Origin: Diacronema lutheri
Taxonomy: Eukaryota > Haptophyta > Pavlovophyceae > Pavlovales > Pavlovaceae
Length of the DNA stretch: 64,000 bases
Assembly (NCBI GenBank): GCA_019448385.1
Contig: JAGTXO010000039.1
Span: 248,001 to 312,000 of the forward strand
Reading direction: 5' to 3'
Every line of letters begins with the position of its first letter. Positions within the stretch are counted from its first letter, which is position 1. A model generated the notes under the pieces. That model saw nothing but the letters and a program-made list of their open reading frames with translations, was not told the DNA's origin and did not search any database. Shown here piece after piece: positions 29,602 through 38,929 of the stretch. The position numbers and the translations under genes were made by a program.

Positions 29602-31178
29602 TCAAAATTGGGCGTATGCACCCTCCTTGAGCGCGCCGCGCGTCCTCGTTGCCTTGCCCGCTGCCGCCGCCTCGGAGCCGGCGCGCCGAGCGCGCCCGCT
29701 CGGCGCGCGCTCGGCCGGCCGAGCGGCTGCGTCGTCGTCGCCACCGCCGTTTGCGCGGTCCTTTGCCCCGCGCGACCGCAACGCCATTGGCGCGTCTGCG
29801 CCGTGCGCCAGCGCACCCGCCTCGGCCGCGCGGCCGCGCTTCGCGCGCGGCCGCGCGCGCGCGGCCGCGGCGGCCTCGCCGGCGCGCGCGTCCTCAGCGC
29901 GCGCATGTGTTTCGTCGCCCGCCAGCCCGTCGCTCGCGCGGGCAAGGCCGCCGAGGATGTGAGCGACAGCCGCGCTGTCCGCGTCGCGCGCGTCGCGTCG
30001 CGCGCGCCGCTCGCCATCGCGCGCCCCCTGCTCCGCCTCCCCGCCGCGCTCACCCATCTCCTCGCCGCCGTCCGCGCGCGCGGCCTCGTCGCCGTCGCCG
30101 AGCAGAAGGGCGAGCGCGCACACGCGCTGCTTCACGTACGACGCTCGGATGAGCGCGCGCGAGCGCGCGGCGTGCACGCGCACGTGCCGGTCGAGCGACG
30201 CGGAGAAGACGCGCGATCCGTCCGGCGTCACCTCGACCGCCGTGATCGCACCGCCCGCTCCCTTGAGGCTGCCGAGCAGAGCGCCCGCGCGTCGGAGGTC
30301 AAGCTGACCGAGGCCGCCCTTCGCCGTGCCGATGTACGCGCACGTCGCGTCGGGCGAGAGCGCGAGCGCGGAGAGCGCCACGTCGCCGAGCGGCGCGATC
30401 GCGCGCATCACCGGCCGCCGCTGCGCGCGCACGTCGTACAGCCGCACCTCGCCGCGCAGCCGCTGCTCGACGAGACCCGAGGCCGTCGCGAGGACATGCG
30501 CGCCGCGCGGCGCGAAGGCGAGGTCCGCGTGCCACACGGGCACGTCGAGGCGAACGCTGTCCTCGGGCACCTGCGCGGTGGGCCACGGCGCGCGCGCGCG
30601 CGCGCGCGCGCGCGCGCGCGCGTGAGCGGGCTCGAGCCGCGGCGCGCGCTCGCCCGCGGCCCCTCGGGCGAGCGAGCGCGACGTACGTTTCGAGCCTTCC
30701 AGCTGACAACCAGTGTGTCGAGGTCCCAGACGCGCAGCTCGTTGTCGCGCCCTCCGCTTGCCGCGTGCGCGCCCGACACATCGACGCGCACCTGCGCCGT
30801 GTGCGCGCCCATCTCCACGCGCGCGGCCGCGGCGTCGCCGTGTGCCGACACGTCGCGCGCCCCAGGCGCGCGCATCACCTCGAGCCGGCCTGCCACGTCG
30901 GCAACGAGGAGGCGCGCGTCGCCGACGAGCGCAAGGCCGCTCACCTGCGCGCGCCCGTCACCAGCGTACGCGTGCACCAGCCGCGGCGTCGCCGTCGAGT
31001 CCGCGAGCAGCTCGAAGGCGTCGACCGACCCGTCGTGCCGGCCGCAGCAGGCGAGCGGCCCGCGCGCGCAGAGGCGGTGCACGGCGGCGCCGGCGGCCTG
31101 CTCGCCCCAGCGCGCGACGACCCTTCCGTCCACGTCCGCCACCCGCTTGCACAGCCCCGTGTCGTCGCCGCAGATCAT
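29602..31178 (-). CDS. WDR74/NSA1 ribosome-biogenesis WD40 protein
   Basis: Exons 30687-31178 and 29602-30570, intron 30571-30686 (GTACGT...GCGCAG), 486 residues. Blocks follow the WDR74/Nsa1 pattern: GGRDNELRVWDL, WKARN joined across the splice to VPEDSVRLDVPVW, GEVRLYDVRAQRRPVM, ALSPDATCAYIGTAKGGLGQLDLR, GGAITAVEVTPDGSRVFSASLDRHVRVH, and ASYVKQRVCALAL. Nsa1 acts with the AAA ATPase Rix7/NVL in late nucleolar 60S maturation. The C-terminal 150 residues are Ala/Gly/Arg/Asp-rich and probably disordered, longer than I would expect. The intron contains an alternating CG run at 30589-30622. Divergent from the eIF4E2-like gene across 81 bp. Confidence 0.87.
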
Positions 31179-31259
31179 CGGCCGCCGCTGCTGCTCCACG
31201 TCGCAGCCGGCCGGCACGTGAACTCGGTTGCACTGGAGCCGAGCTCGAGCGCAGCCACG

Positions 31260-31835
31260 ATGGCCGATGGGCAGCGCACCGTGCTCAAGCACGCGTGGAC
31301 CTTCTCGGTCTTCCGCAAGTCGGCAGTGCGCTCCGAGCCGTACGAGAGCCGCATGAAGGTGCTCGCGACGGTGAGCACCGTCGAAGAGTTCTGGGGCGTC
31401 TACACGCACCTCGTGCCCGTCGGCCAGGTGCGCGACTCGATTGACATTCACATGTTTAAGGACGGTATCAGGCCGATGTGGGAGGACGAGGCGAACCGCG
31501 AGGGCGGCAAGTGGATCCTCCGGTTGAAGAAGGGGCTCGCGCACCGGTACTGGGAGGAGCTGCTCCTCGCCATCGTCGGCGAGCAGTTTGACGTCGGCGA
31601 CGAGCTGTGCGGGTGCGTGCTCTCGTGCCGCTTCTCCGAGGACATCATCTCCGTCTGGAACAAGCAGAGCCTAAACCGGAAAGGATGCCTCGCGATCCGC
31701 GACACGCTGCGCCGCGTGCTCGAGATCCCGATCGAGGCAACCTTCGAGTACAAGCCGCATGTTGACGCGCTCAAAGACATGTCCTCGTACCGCGGCGCGC
31801 AGAGCGAGCGTGCGCTCCTCAAGGCCGAGTCATGA
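31260..31835 (+). CDS. eIF4E class II (4EHP/nCBP-like) cap-binding protein
   Basis: 191 residues, one exon, a compact eIF4E fold. LKHAWTFSVFRKS opens the core; YESRMKVLATVSTVEEFWGVYTHLV, MFKDGIRPMWEDEANREGGKWI, YWEELLLAIVGEQFDVGDELCGCVLS, RFSEDIISVWNKQS and ATFEYKPH follow. These match plant nCBP and animal 4EHP more closely than class I eIF4E, including the Tyr in place of a cap-stacking Trp and the FKDGIRP block. Such proteins bind the cap weakly without engaging eIF4G and typically repress specific mRNAs. It is a second eIF4E paralogue about 6 kb from the one at 24599-25480. Confidence 0.88.
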   Translation: MADGQRTVLKHAWTFSVFRKSAVRSEPYESRMKVLATVSTVEEFWGVYTHLVPVGQVRDSIDIHMFKDGIRPMWEDEANREGGKWILRLKKGLAHRYWEELLLAIVGEQFDVGDELCGCVLSCRFSEDIISVWNKQSLNRKGCLAIRDTLRRVLEIPIEATFEYKPHVDALKDMSSYRGAQSERALLKAES

Positions 31836-31903
31836 CGCCTGGCAGCGGGCGGCGCGGCGCTCGCGCGGCATGGCTTTACATTTCGCGCGAGGCCTACGTA
31901 GCA

Positions 31904-34021
31904 TCAGCCGTCGCGCACAATGTCCGCACTCGGCGCGGCGGGCGCCATCTCTGAGAGGCCTTCAGAAATGCGAGCCTTCCGCCTTGCCTTGCCCAGCCGC
32001 CATGCGCATCCGCCCGCGCCGCTTGAACGTCGCGCGCACGCGCGCGCCCGCCTGCACCGGCAGATGCACGCGCACGCGCCGAGTGCCGCAGCGCCGAGCC
32101 CAACGGAGCCCGCACGGCGGAATGCGCGACGGCGCTCGACGACGGGCGGGGCGACGTGCGCGTCGGCATCGGCAAATTCCAGCGGGTCGTGCAGGACGGC
32201 GGATCCGGACGCGGCGGCGGTGGCGAGCGCGCAGAAGCCACGCACCTCCGCCGCGTGCCCCGCCGCGCCGCACAGCCCGCCGATCGCAGCGCCCGCACCA
32301 TCGCCGCCCGACGCCCCGTCTTCGTCCGGCAGCTGCTCGTCGCAGGCCGCGCGCGTGTGCGCTGCGGCGCACGTCGGCCCCGGCTCGGTCGCGTTGGGCA
32401 GCGCGTCGCGCACTGAGCGGACACGCAGCCAGAAGGCGGCGGTGAGCACTTCGCCACTTCGCTCCGCGTCCGCGACGGTTACGAAGAGCCGGAAATTGCC
32501 GGTCTCTCGAATATCCACCCACGCGGCGAGGTGCGGGCCGAAGCGCGGCGCGGTGATGTCAAGCAGCGGCGATGGCGGCAGCGGCGGGTCGGACGACGCG
32601 TGTGGGCTCGACGGCGCGCCGCTCCGAGCGCCGCCGTCGTCGCTGCCGCGCTCCGGCGCGCCGTGCGCGCCACCCACCGCCTTCGCGGCGCCATCAACCC
32701 CCATCGTCCGGACATGGCCGCACTGCCAGTCCGGCGCACCGAGCATGGGTGGGCGCGGCAGGCTCGGATCACGCGCCTCCGCCGGATCGAGCGCGACGTG
32801 CAGCGCGCGGCCGTGCGCCGCCTCGCGCAGCGCGTCCGCGACCATGACGTGGCCGTGGGTCACGCTCTCGGGCGGAAGGTGCGAGCCCACTACCGCGCCG
32901 CGCGCGTCGTTGAGCCTCGCGAGGATGAGGTGCGCCGCGGCGCCGAGGTGCGGGCGCAGCGAGCGCACCGGCACGACCGCGCCGTCCGCGCCGATCCGCG
33001 CGAATTCAAAACGGAGGCGGTTACAGCTTCCCTTGCGCAGGGCGCGTGAAATTGGCAGCGCGCCACCTCCGCCCGCCTCTGCCGAGAGGCGGGCCACGTA
33101 GCACGCGGCGGGGCGAGGAACGATGGCGGCGGCGGTGGCGGTGGCGGTGGTGGCGCTGATGTTGTCGCCGCGTACAGCGCACGCGCAGCACGCGGCGCCG
33201 TCTGCGGAAACGCGCACAGCGCTCGCGGCCGGGGCGGCCGCCGCGATCGCGATGAGCGCGCGGGCGCCCGGCACGCCGATGGGCGCCTGCAGCGCGCCAC
33301 GCGCAAGCGGGGGAGGCGGCCGGGTGCGCGCGGCAGGAGACGGCACGTCAAAGCGCGTCACCGCCTCGAAGGGCACGCCCTCGCCGCGCTCGCGCGCCAG
33401 CTCGTCCGCGGGCGCGGCGCGCGAGCCGCGCCGATGCTCGGCATGGCAACGCGCAACAATGGCAGCCGTCGCCATGGCGTCCACGGCGACGGCCCACGCG
33501 CCGGCGCGCGGCAGGCGCACGTCCAAGCGGAGGGGCGCACTCGCTGCCCCATCGTGCCGCGCGTGCGGGTGCACGTGCACGAACACTTCGAGGTCGGGCG
33601 TGAGGAGGAGCGCGTGCAGCAGCTCGCCGTGCGACGGAATCAGATCGCGCGCGCTGAGCACATGCCACGCAGCGCAGCGGCCGGAGGGGCGGTATGAAGG
33701 GGTGCTGCAATACGAGACGTTGAGCTCGAGCTCCGCGTGCAGCGGCGCGTGCCACTCGACGATGCCCACTGCCGCGCGGAAGCGAAACGTGGACTCGCAC
33801 CCGAGTGGCACGTTTCGCCGCTCGCGAGCGTGAGGGACGCGCAGCCGCGCGGCGAGCGCAAAGCCCGCGAGCGTGAAGGACGCGGCGAGCAGGGTGCACG
33901 CGAAGGTGAGCGCAACGGCGCGCACGCACGGATCGGCGAGCAGCCCGTCCGCCGTCGGCTCGTCATCGCCGTCGCCGTCGTCGTCCACCTTGGGCTGGGC
34001 GTACCGCGCGCCGGCCGCCAT
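31904..34021 (-). CDS. Membrane protein with bacterial-type His-rich extracytoplasmic domain
   Basis: 705 residues. A membrane helix lies near residues 35-60 (ALTFACTLLAASFTLAGFAL). The luminal part contains SHGELLHALLLTPDLEVFVHVHPHA and later SLRPHLGAAAHLILAR, FGPHLAAWVDI and GNFRLFVTVADA...VLTAAFWLRV. The order M/LHxxLLxxDLxxFxHVHP, then YLGAxGHLVxLR, then TAAFxV resembles a bacterial secreted or periplasmic domain found next to copper and heavy-metal genes. In the usual form the second block is followed by LHVHP; here the spacing is enlarged. Cys pairs follow, then a second hydrophobic segment (GLGAAALGACACIC) and a basic tail. A metal-related role is inference. Its start codon lies 6 bp from the next gene's. 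Confidence 0.6.
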   Translation of the reverse strand: MAAGARYAQPKVDDDGDGDDEPTADGLLADPCVRAVALTFACTLLAASFTLAGFALAARLRVPHARERRNVPLGCESTFRFRAAVGIVEWHAPLHAELELNVSYCSTPSYRPSGRCAAWHVLSARDLIPSHGELLHALLLTPDLEVFVHVHPHARHDGAASAPLRLDVRLPRAGAWAVAVDAMATAAIVARCHAEHRRGSRAAPADELARERGEGVPFEAVTRFDVPSPAARTRPPPPLARGALQAPIGVPGARALIAIAAAAPAASAVRVSADGAACCACAVRGDNISATTATATAAAIVPRPAACYVARLSAEAGGGGALPISRALRKGSCNRLRFEFARIGADGAVVPVRSLRPHLGAAAHLILARLNDARGAVVGSHLPPESVTHGHVMVADALREAAHGRALHVALDPAEARDPSLPRPPMLGAPDWQCGHVRTMGVDGAAKAVGGAHGAPERGSDDGGARSGAPSSPHASSDPPLPPSPLLDITAPRFGPHLAAWVDIRETGNFRLFVTVADAERSGEVLTAAFWLRVRSVRDALPNATEPGPTCAAAHTRAACDEQLPDEDGASGGDGAGAAIGGLCGAAGHAAEVRGFCALATAAASGSAVLHDPLEFADADAHVAPPVVERRRAFRRAGSVGLGAAALGACACICRCRRARACARRSSGAGGCAWRLGKARRKARISEGLSEMAPAAPSADIVRDG

Positions 34022-34027
34022 CCTGCG

Positions 34028-34556
34028 ATGAGCGGCGGCACGCGCGAGCAACCACCAAAGGGGGGGGAGGACACGGTGGAGTGGATCGAGCTGAACGGCG
34101 AGGTGCGTGGTGTGCGCGTGCCCGGCGCGGTCACTCGCATGCTCGACGAGCGCGAACACGCGCGCCCGTGCGGCGGCTTGCTCGACCGTTACGTCGAGTG
34201 CGTGCGCGAGTACAACATTGAGCTGTGCGACGACGAGAAGTTCCTCTACCGCAAGTGCATGCGCAGCTTCCTCGATGAACGGCGGTGCGGCGCGCGCGCG
34301 CGCATGCCGCGCGCACAATGCACGCCGCTCCCATCGCGCGCCCGCGCCGCTCGCATCGCGCGCGCGCGCGCCGCTCACGCGTCGACTTTCGTTCCGTGGC
34401 CCTTCGCGCCGCGTCGGCAGGGGAAAGCGGGGCGGCGGCGGCGGTGGCGACAACGGAACCCGCGCAGGCAGCGGCGCCTCTTTCAGCGCGGGTGAGCGCG
34501 GCGCCCCGGCCGAAGTCTCCGTCATTTCGAAGAGCCCAAATTTGCGGTTGAGTTGA
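34028..34556 (+). CDS. Twin CX9C (CHCH) small protein
   Basis: Exons 34028-34284 and 34472-34556, intron 34285-34471 (GTGCGG), 113 residues. It contains C-GGLLDRYVE-C and C-DDEKFLYRK-C with nine residues in each interval, the CHCH fold imported and oxidised by the Mia40 pathway in the mitochondrial intermembrane space. No family-specific motif lets me name it (COX assembly factors and similar proteins share this pattern). The chosen acceptor gives a Ser-rich end PAEVSVISKSPNLRLS; an earlier CAG 4 bp upstream would truncate the protein. The ATG is separated from the divergent ATG at 34021 by six bases. Confidence 0.68.
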
Positions 34557-34559
34557 GCT

Positions 34560-36394
34560 GGGGCATCGCTTGCGCTCGCTTGCGAGGCGCTTGTCGAACC
34601 CGTTTTTTTGGGGGGCAAGTAGCCGCTGCGCGCTGCACCGAGCTCACTGCGCTGCTCGGCGCATGGACCGCACGCACGCCGGCCGGCCGGCTGTGGGGCG
34701 ACCGGAACGCGTCCGCGCGAGTGCGCGGCGCGCTTGAGGCGCTGCCGGCGGGCAGCGCCGGATGGCACGCGCGCGTGCGCGCGCGCGCCGCAGAGGATGA
34801 TGGCGCGGTTGATGGCACGCTCGTTACCGCCGTGGGCGCCTTATTCGACGCCAGGCGACTTTGACGGCGGCTTTGACGGCTGCGCGTGCCAGGCGACTTT
34901 GACGGCGGCGCGGCCGCGCGCGCGGCGGTGACCGCCGCGCTCGCCGCGCTGCCCGCCGACGCGCGTGGATGGGAGCAATGCGCGCGCGCGCCGGCGGCCA
35001 GTCCGGTCGACGGCTGCACGCCCGGCGGCACGAGCGCGGCGCTCGCGCGCGCGCGCGCGCTCGATGCGCTCGACGCACTCGAGCGCTCGCTCGTGCCCGC
35101 GCGCTACGCGCGCGGCGGCGGCGGATCGCCCGGACCGTGTGGTCTCACGCCCGACGCCGGCGGCGCGCGGCGCGCGCTCGCCGCAACGTTTGGTCGGCGC
35201 GCACGCGTGCGCGATGTGGCGGAGGCACGCGCGGCGCTCAGCTCGGCGCGCGCGGCGCTCGACTCCTCAGCTCGGCGCGCGCGTGGCGGCGCTTGAGCGG
35301 CTGCCCGGTAGCGCGGACGTGTGGGAGCGGCTCGGCACAGATAGAGCTGGACGCAGGGGAGAGGTCCCGCGCGCCGCGCTCGCTGCGGCCGGCCGGCATC
35401 GTACGCGCACGTTCGCGCGATCGGCTGGGCGAGCGAGGATGAGCGCCTCGCCGAGCTGCACGGCGGGCTCGCGCCTTGGCTGCCGCTCAAGGCCGCGCGC
35501 GCGTCGCCCGCCGACAATGCGCGCGCGGCGCGCGCGCTCGGCGAGGCGGCCGCGTGGGCACGCAGGCGCAGGCCACCGGCTGACGAGCCGCGCAGCGCGC
35601 GCTGGATGCGCGCGCCGCGCGAGCCGATGGCCGCGCGCGAGCCGCCGCCGGTGCCGGTGCCGATGCCGCCGCCGGCGCCGCCCGTTCGACGCGCGGCCTC
35701 GCCCACGCCGGTGCCGATGCCGATGCCGGCGAGCACCTCCGCGCACGCGTCGAGCGGCGCGCGCAAGGCGCGGCGTGCGCGGCTGCGCGGCGAGGGCGCT
35801 GCGCGCGCGGCGGCGCACGAGCACGACGTCCGCCGCGCGCTGCTCGAGCTGCGGCTGGCATTTGCCGCCGTGGCCGACTCGCTGGAACCAGCGTGCCGAG
35901 CAGCCAGCGCGCCATCTGCGAGGCGAGCGCCGCCGCGCGCAACTGAGCCGGCCGCGGCGCCCGCCGCCGTGCGCGTCAGCCGGACAGAGCTGCTGCGCGC
36001 GCTTGTTGCGCAGGACGCCGACCTCGCCGCGCTCGCGCGCGTGAGCGACGCGGCGACGGGCGGTCTCTCGGAGGTGGGCCGAATGCTGGCGCGGCACGCG
36101 TGGCACACGGCGTCCAAGCCGGTCGCCGCCGGCGCGCGCGCGCCGCCGACGGTGGGATCCGCGCAGCGCTCGGATCTCGGGGCGGGGGCGCGGCCTGTGA
36201 GCGCGCGCGCGCGCGCAAAGCGCCGCGCGCCCGCCGCCGTGGACGGCGCCGCAGCGCGCGTCAGAGTCGGCGCGATGAGCGATCCGATGATCGCGCTTGC
36301 GGCGCGCGCGGTTGCGGCTGCGGAAGGTCGAAGCGCCGTCGGCTGGGAGGAGCTCGCGGCTGCCGCGGCTCATTGCGGGTTGAACCACTTTTGA
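34560..36394 (+). CDS. Unresolved, probably multi-exon gene of unknown function
   Basis: Plausible coding segments occur in two plus frames: 34625-34860 and 34886-35293 (same frame, separated by stops within a repeated ggcgactttgacgg unit), 35270-35345 in another frame, and 35348-36394 back in the first. A motif of the form ALEALPAGSAGW recurs (AALPADARGWEQ, ALERLPGSADVWERL), suggesting diverged internal repeats. The last segment has HVRAIGWASEDERLAELHGGL, a Pro/Val/Met-rich linker, helices, and ends CGLNHF. I could not find an ATG-led exon or consistent splice sites. It is either intron-rich with atypical junctions or a decaying gene with small tandem duplications. Function unknown. Confidence 0.35.
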
Positions 36395-36603
36395 AACTTT
36401 GGAGATCGTCCGCCGCTTTTGCGTTCACATCCGTACTCGGGCCCCCCGAGTTTAGTCATCAAGTAGTACTAGTCCGGCAAGTTTTGTTGCCACCAGGCAG
36501 GCCTTCCTCCTCCGGGACCCAGGAGTGCAGAGACGAGTAGTCGCGTCCTCTCAGCGCGCTCGACGGCTGCGCCGCGCAGCCGCTCGCCCGCGCACCTTCT
36601 ACG

Positions 36604-38383
36604 ATGCTCGCATCAAGCACGCACGCGCTCTCCGGCCGCCGCTTCACGCCGCCGCTATGCGAGCCGCCCGCCGTGTATCGCTCGCTCATGACGATGCGCC
36701 TCGGCGCGCTCGACGGGCTGCATTTGGGGCCCGTGTCGCCCGAGCCGTCGGAGTGGAACGTGCCGGACATGATACCCAAGCACGTTGAGCTCGTGCCCAT
36801 GGCCACGCTGCACCAGCTCAGCGACACATCGAGCCCCGAGCTCGACGACGCGCCCGCGCCGACCGCCGTGCACTTGCCGGGCGATGTCTTTGACCAGATC
36901 CTATCGCTGCTCTCGCCGCATCCGGGTGCGCCTCGCGGCGCGCCACGCCCGCCGCTCTCTCGCTGTCTTGCGCTACCCGCTAGCCCGCCCGGTCGCCCGG
37001 TCGGTCGGTCCCGCGGTCCGGTCCGCCGACGCGCGCGTGCGCGCGCGCCCGCCCGCCGTGCGCAGACCTCTTTGCGGCCGCGGCCGTGTGCCGAACGTGG
37101 AGCCACGCCGTTCGCGCAAATTACGACTCGCGCTCGATCTTCGTGCCCGCCATCGCCGATGCGCTCGCGCCCGCCATCGCTGCCGCGCCGGCCGGCGCAA
37201 CGTTGATTTTGCAGCCCGGTCTGCATGAGCTGAGCGCGACATTAACGATCACGTCGCCGATTCGCCTAAGGTGCGCGCGGCGGCTCGCGCGCGCGCCGCG
37301 CTCCGCGCGATGCCGCGGCGTCGAGCGCAACACGACCGAGCTGTGCACGCCGCCGGCGCGTGCTCGCACTCATTGCAACGCCGCGCGCGCGCGTACGCGC
37401 GTGCGCGTGCGAGCAGACTCGGGGGCGATGGCTGTCTCCCGTGTACGCTCGTCGCGAAGGACTTCATCAACATGCGGCTCAAGGCGCCGACGTGCGTGGA
37501 GGGCGTTGCACTGGTGCGCACGTTCGTCTCCGGCACGTACCCCAATTCGGTCGTACACTGCGAGTCCTCGAAGCTGCTGCTGATCGACTGTCGCGTGAGC
37601 GGTGCGGTTGGCGCGCCGAGCTCGCCGCTCGCGCCCTCAGCCACGGAGCCGCCGCCGACGCCGGTGCGCGGCGCCGACGGCGCGCCCGCCGGCGCGCCTG
37701 CCGCGGCCGCCGCGGGCGCGACCAGCCAGGCCGCGGGCAGCCGGCCGCCGTCGCGCGGCGGCGAACGGAATGGGTTTGCGGCGCGGCGCGCCGCGTGCGT
37801 CGCGCCCGCGCAGGCGTCGCCGCAGACGGGCATCTCGGTCGGGCCGGGCGCGAGCGTCGAACTGCGCGACTGTCGGGTCGTCGGGCACCGCGGGCCGGCA
37901 GTGAAGGTGTGTCGTGGACGGCTCGTCGCGGCGCGCTCGGAGATCTCGGGCTCGGCGTGCGGGGCCAACGTCGTCGTGAACGGCGGCGTGATCCGCCTGC
38001 ACGACAACGATATCCACTCGGCGTGCGGCGACGGGATCTCGCTGTGGAACAACCCGTCGACGGAAATCGAGGGGAATCGCATCCACTCAAACCAGGGCGC
38101 AGGCGTCTCGATCCGTTCGGGCTCGGGCGACGTGCGCATCACGAACAACCATGTCCACTCGAATCGCGCCGCAGCCTTCCAGTTCACCACGTCGCACGCG
38201 CACGCGTGGATCGAGGGCAACATCGTCGACGAGGTGGCGCACGTGCGCGCGCCCGAGCCGCTGCCCGAGACGCTGCTCGCGGGCGACGTGCCCATCGCGT
38301 CGATCGCGTGCGCATCGTTCACGATGCCCGTCCTCCCGTCCGTCGGCGCCGGCGGCATCGGCGGCGTGGTGGTGATGCCGTAG
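36604..38383 (+). CDS. F-box protein with right-handed beta-helix repeats
   Basis: Exons 36604-36925, 37066-37270 and 37417-38383, introns both GTGCGC, 497 residues. The first junction completes an F-box: VHLPGDVFDQILSLLSPHP joined to DLFAAAAVCRTWSHAV. Exon 3 carries parallel beta-helix strands: GISVGPGASVELRDCRVVG, GNxIxSNQGAGVSIRSGSGDVRITNNHVHSN. This architecture is that of FBXO10/FBXO11-type substrate receptors of SCF ubiquitin ligases. The helix is interrupted by an Ala/Gly/Pro-rich insertion at about residues 215-270. It ends in a Gly/Val-rich GGIGGVVVMP. The target is unknown. Confidence 0.83.
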
Positions 38384-38929
38384 GCGCACAGCTGCGCGCA
38401 ACCTGAAGCCTTGTACACCACACGTGCAGCATCGCGCCTCGAGCGCGCCTCGTTCCTGCCGCGCCTCGCGATAGGCAATGTCGGTATAGATGGTCAGGCA
38501 GGTTGCACTTTCTGTGCCATGGCATTCCAGCAGCGGGCCTAGCGCAGGCGGGCCGGCCGCTGCTGTCGTGCCCCCATGGCCCCACGGATGCTCTCGCGCG
38601 GCACAACCAATGAAGCGACCGCCGGCCGGGGAGGGATTGCCGCGCGTGTCGTGCGCGGGCACGTGCAGCAATCAAGCGCGCGCGGCATGGGTGGCGTGTG
38701 GGCAGGCGCAGCTGCAGCGACGGGCCGGCCTTAGCGCGCACGCTGGCGACGACGCGTGCGGCATGCGGCGGTCTGGGCCACTGGGCGCGACCGACACCAA
38801 GCAACTCGCGACTGCTTTGCAGCTGGGGCCACTCGGGACTGTCACTCTTGCCTGCGACTGGGACCGCCAAAACCGGCGGGCCAAAATGATGGGGACCCCG
38901 TTGGTCGTTTGAACCGCAGCGGAGGGACG
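38384..38929. other. Intergenic region
   Basis: 546 bp between the F-box gene and the Sfi1-like gene. Several short frames exist but none has convincing composition. I see no repeat or RNA gene. It presumably holds the 3' end of one gene and the promoter of the next. Confidence 0.4.

Noticed and set aside
34522-36388. Minus-strand frames opposite the unresolved 34.6-36.4 kb locus
   Set aside because: Ser/Ala-rich antisense composition; the plus frames show more plausible helices and Trp/Phe/His distribution.
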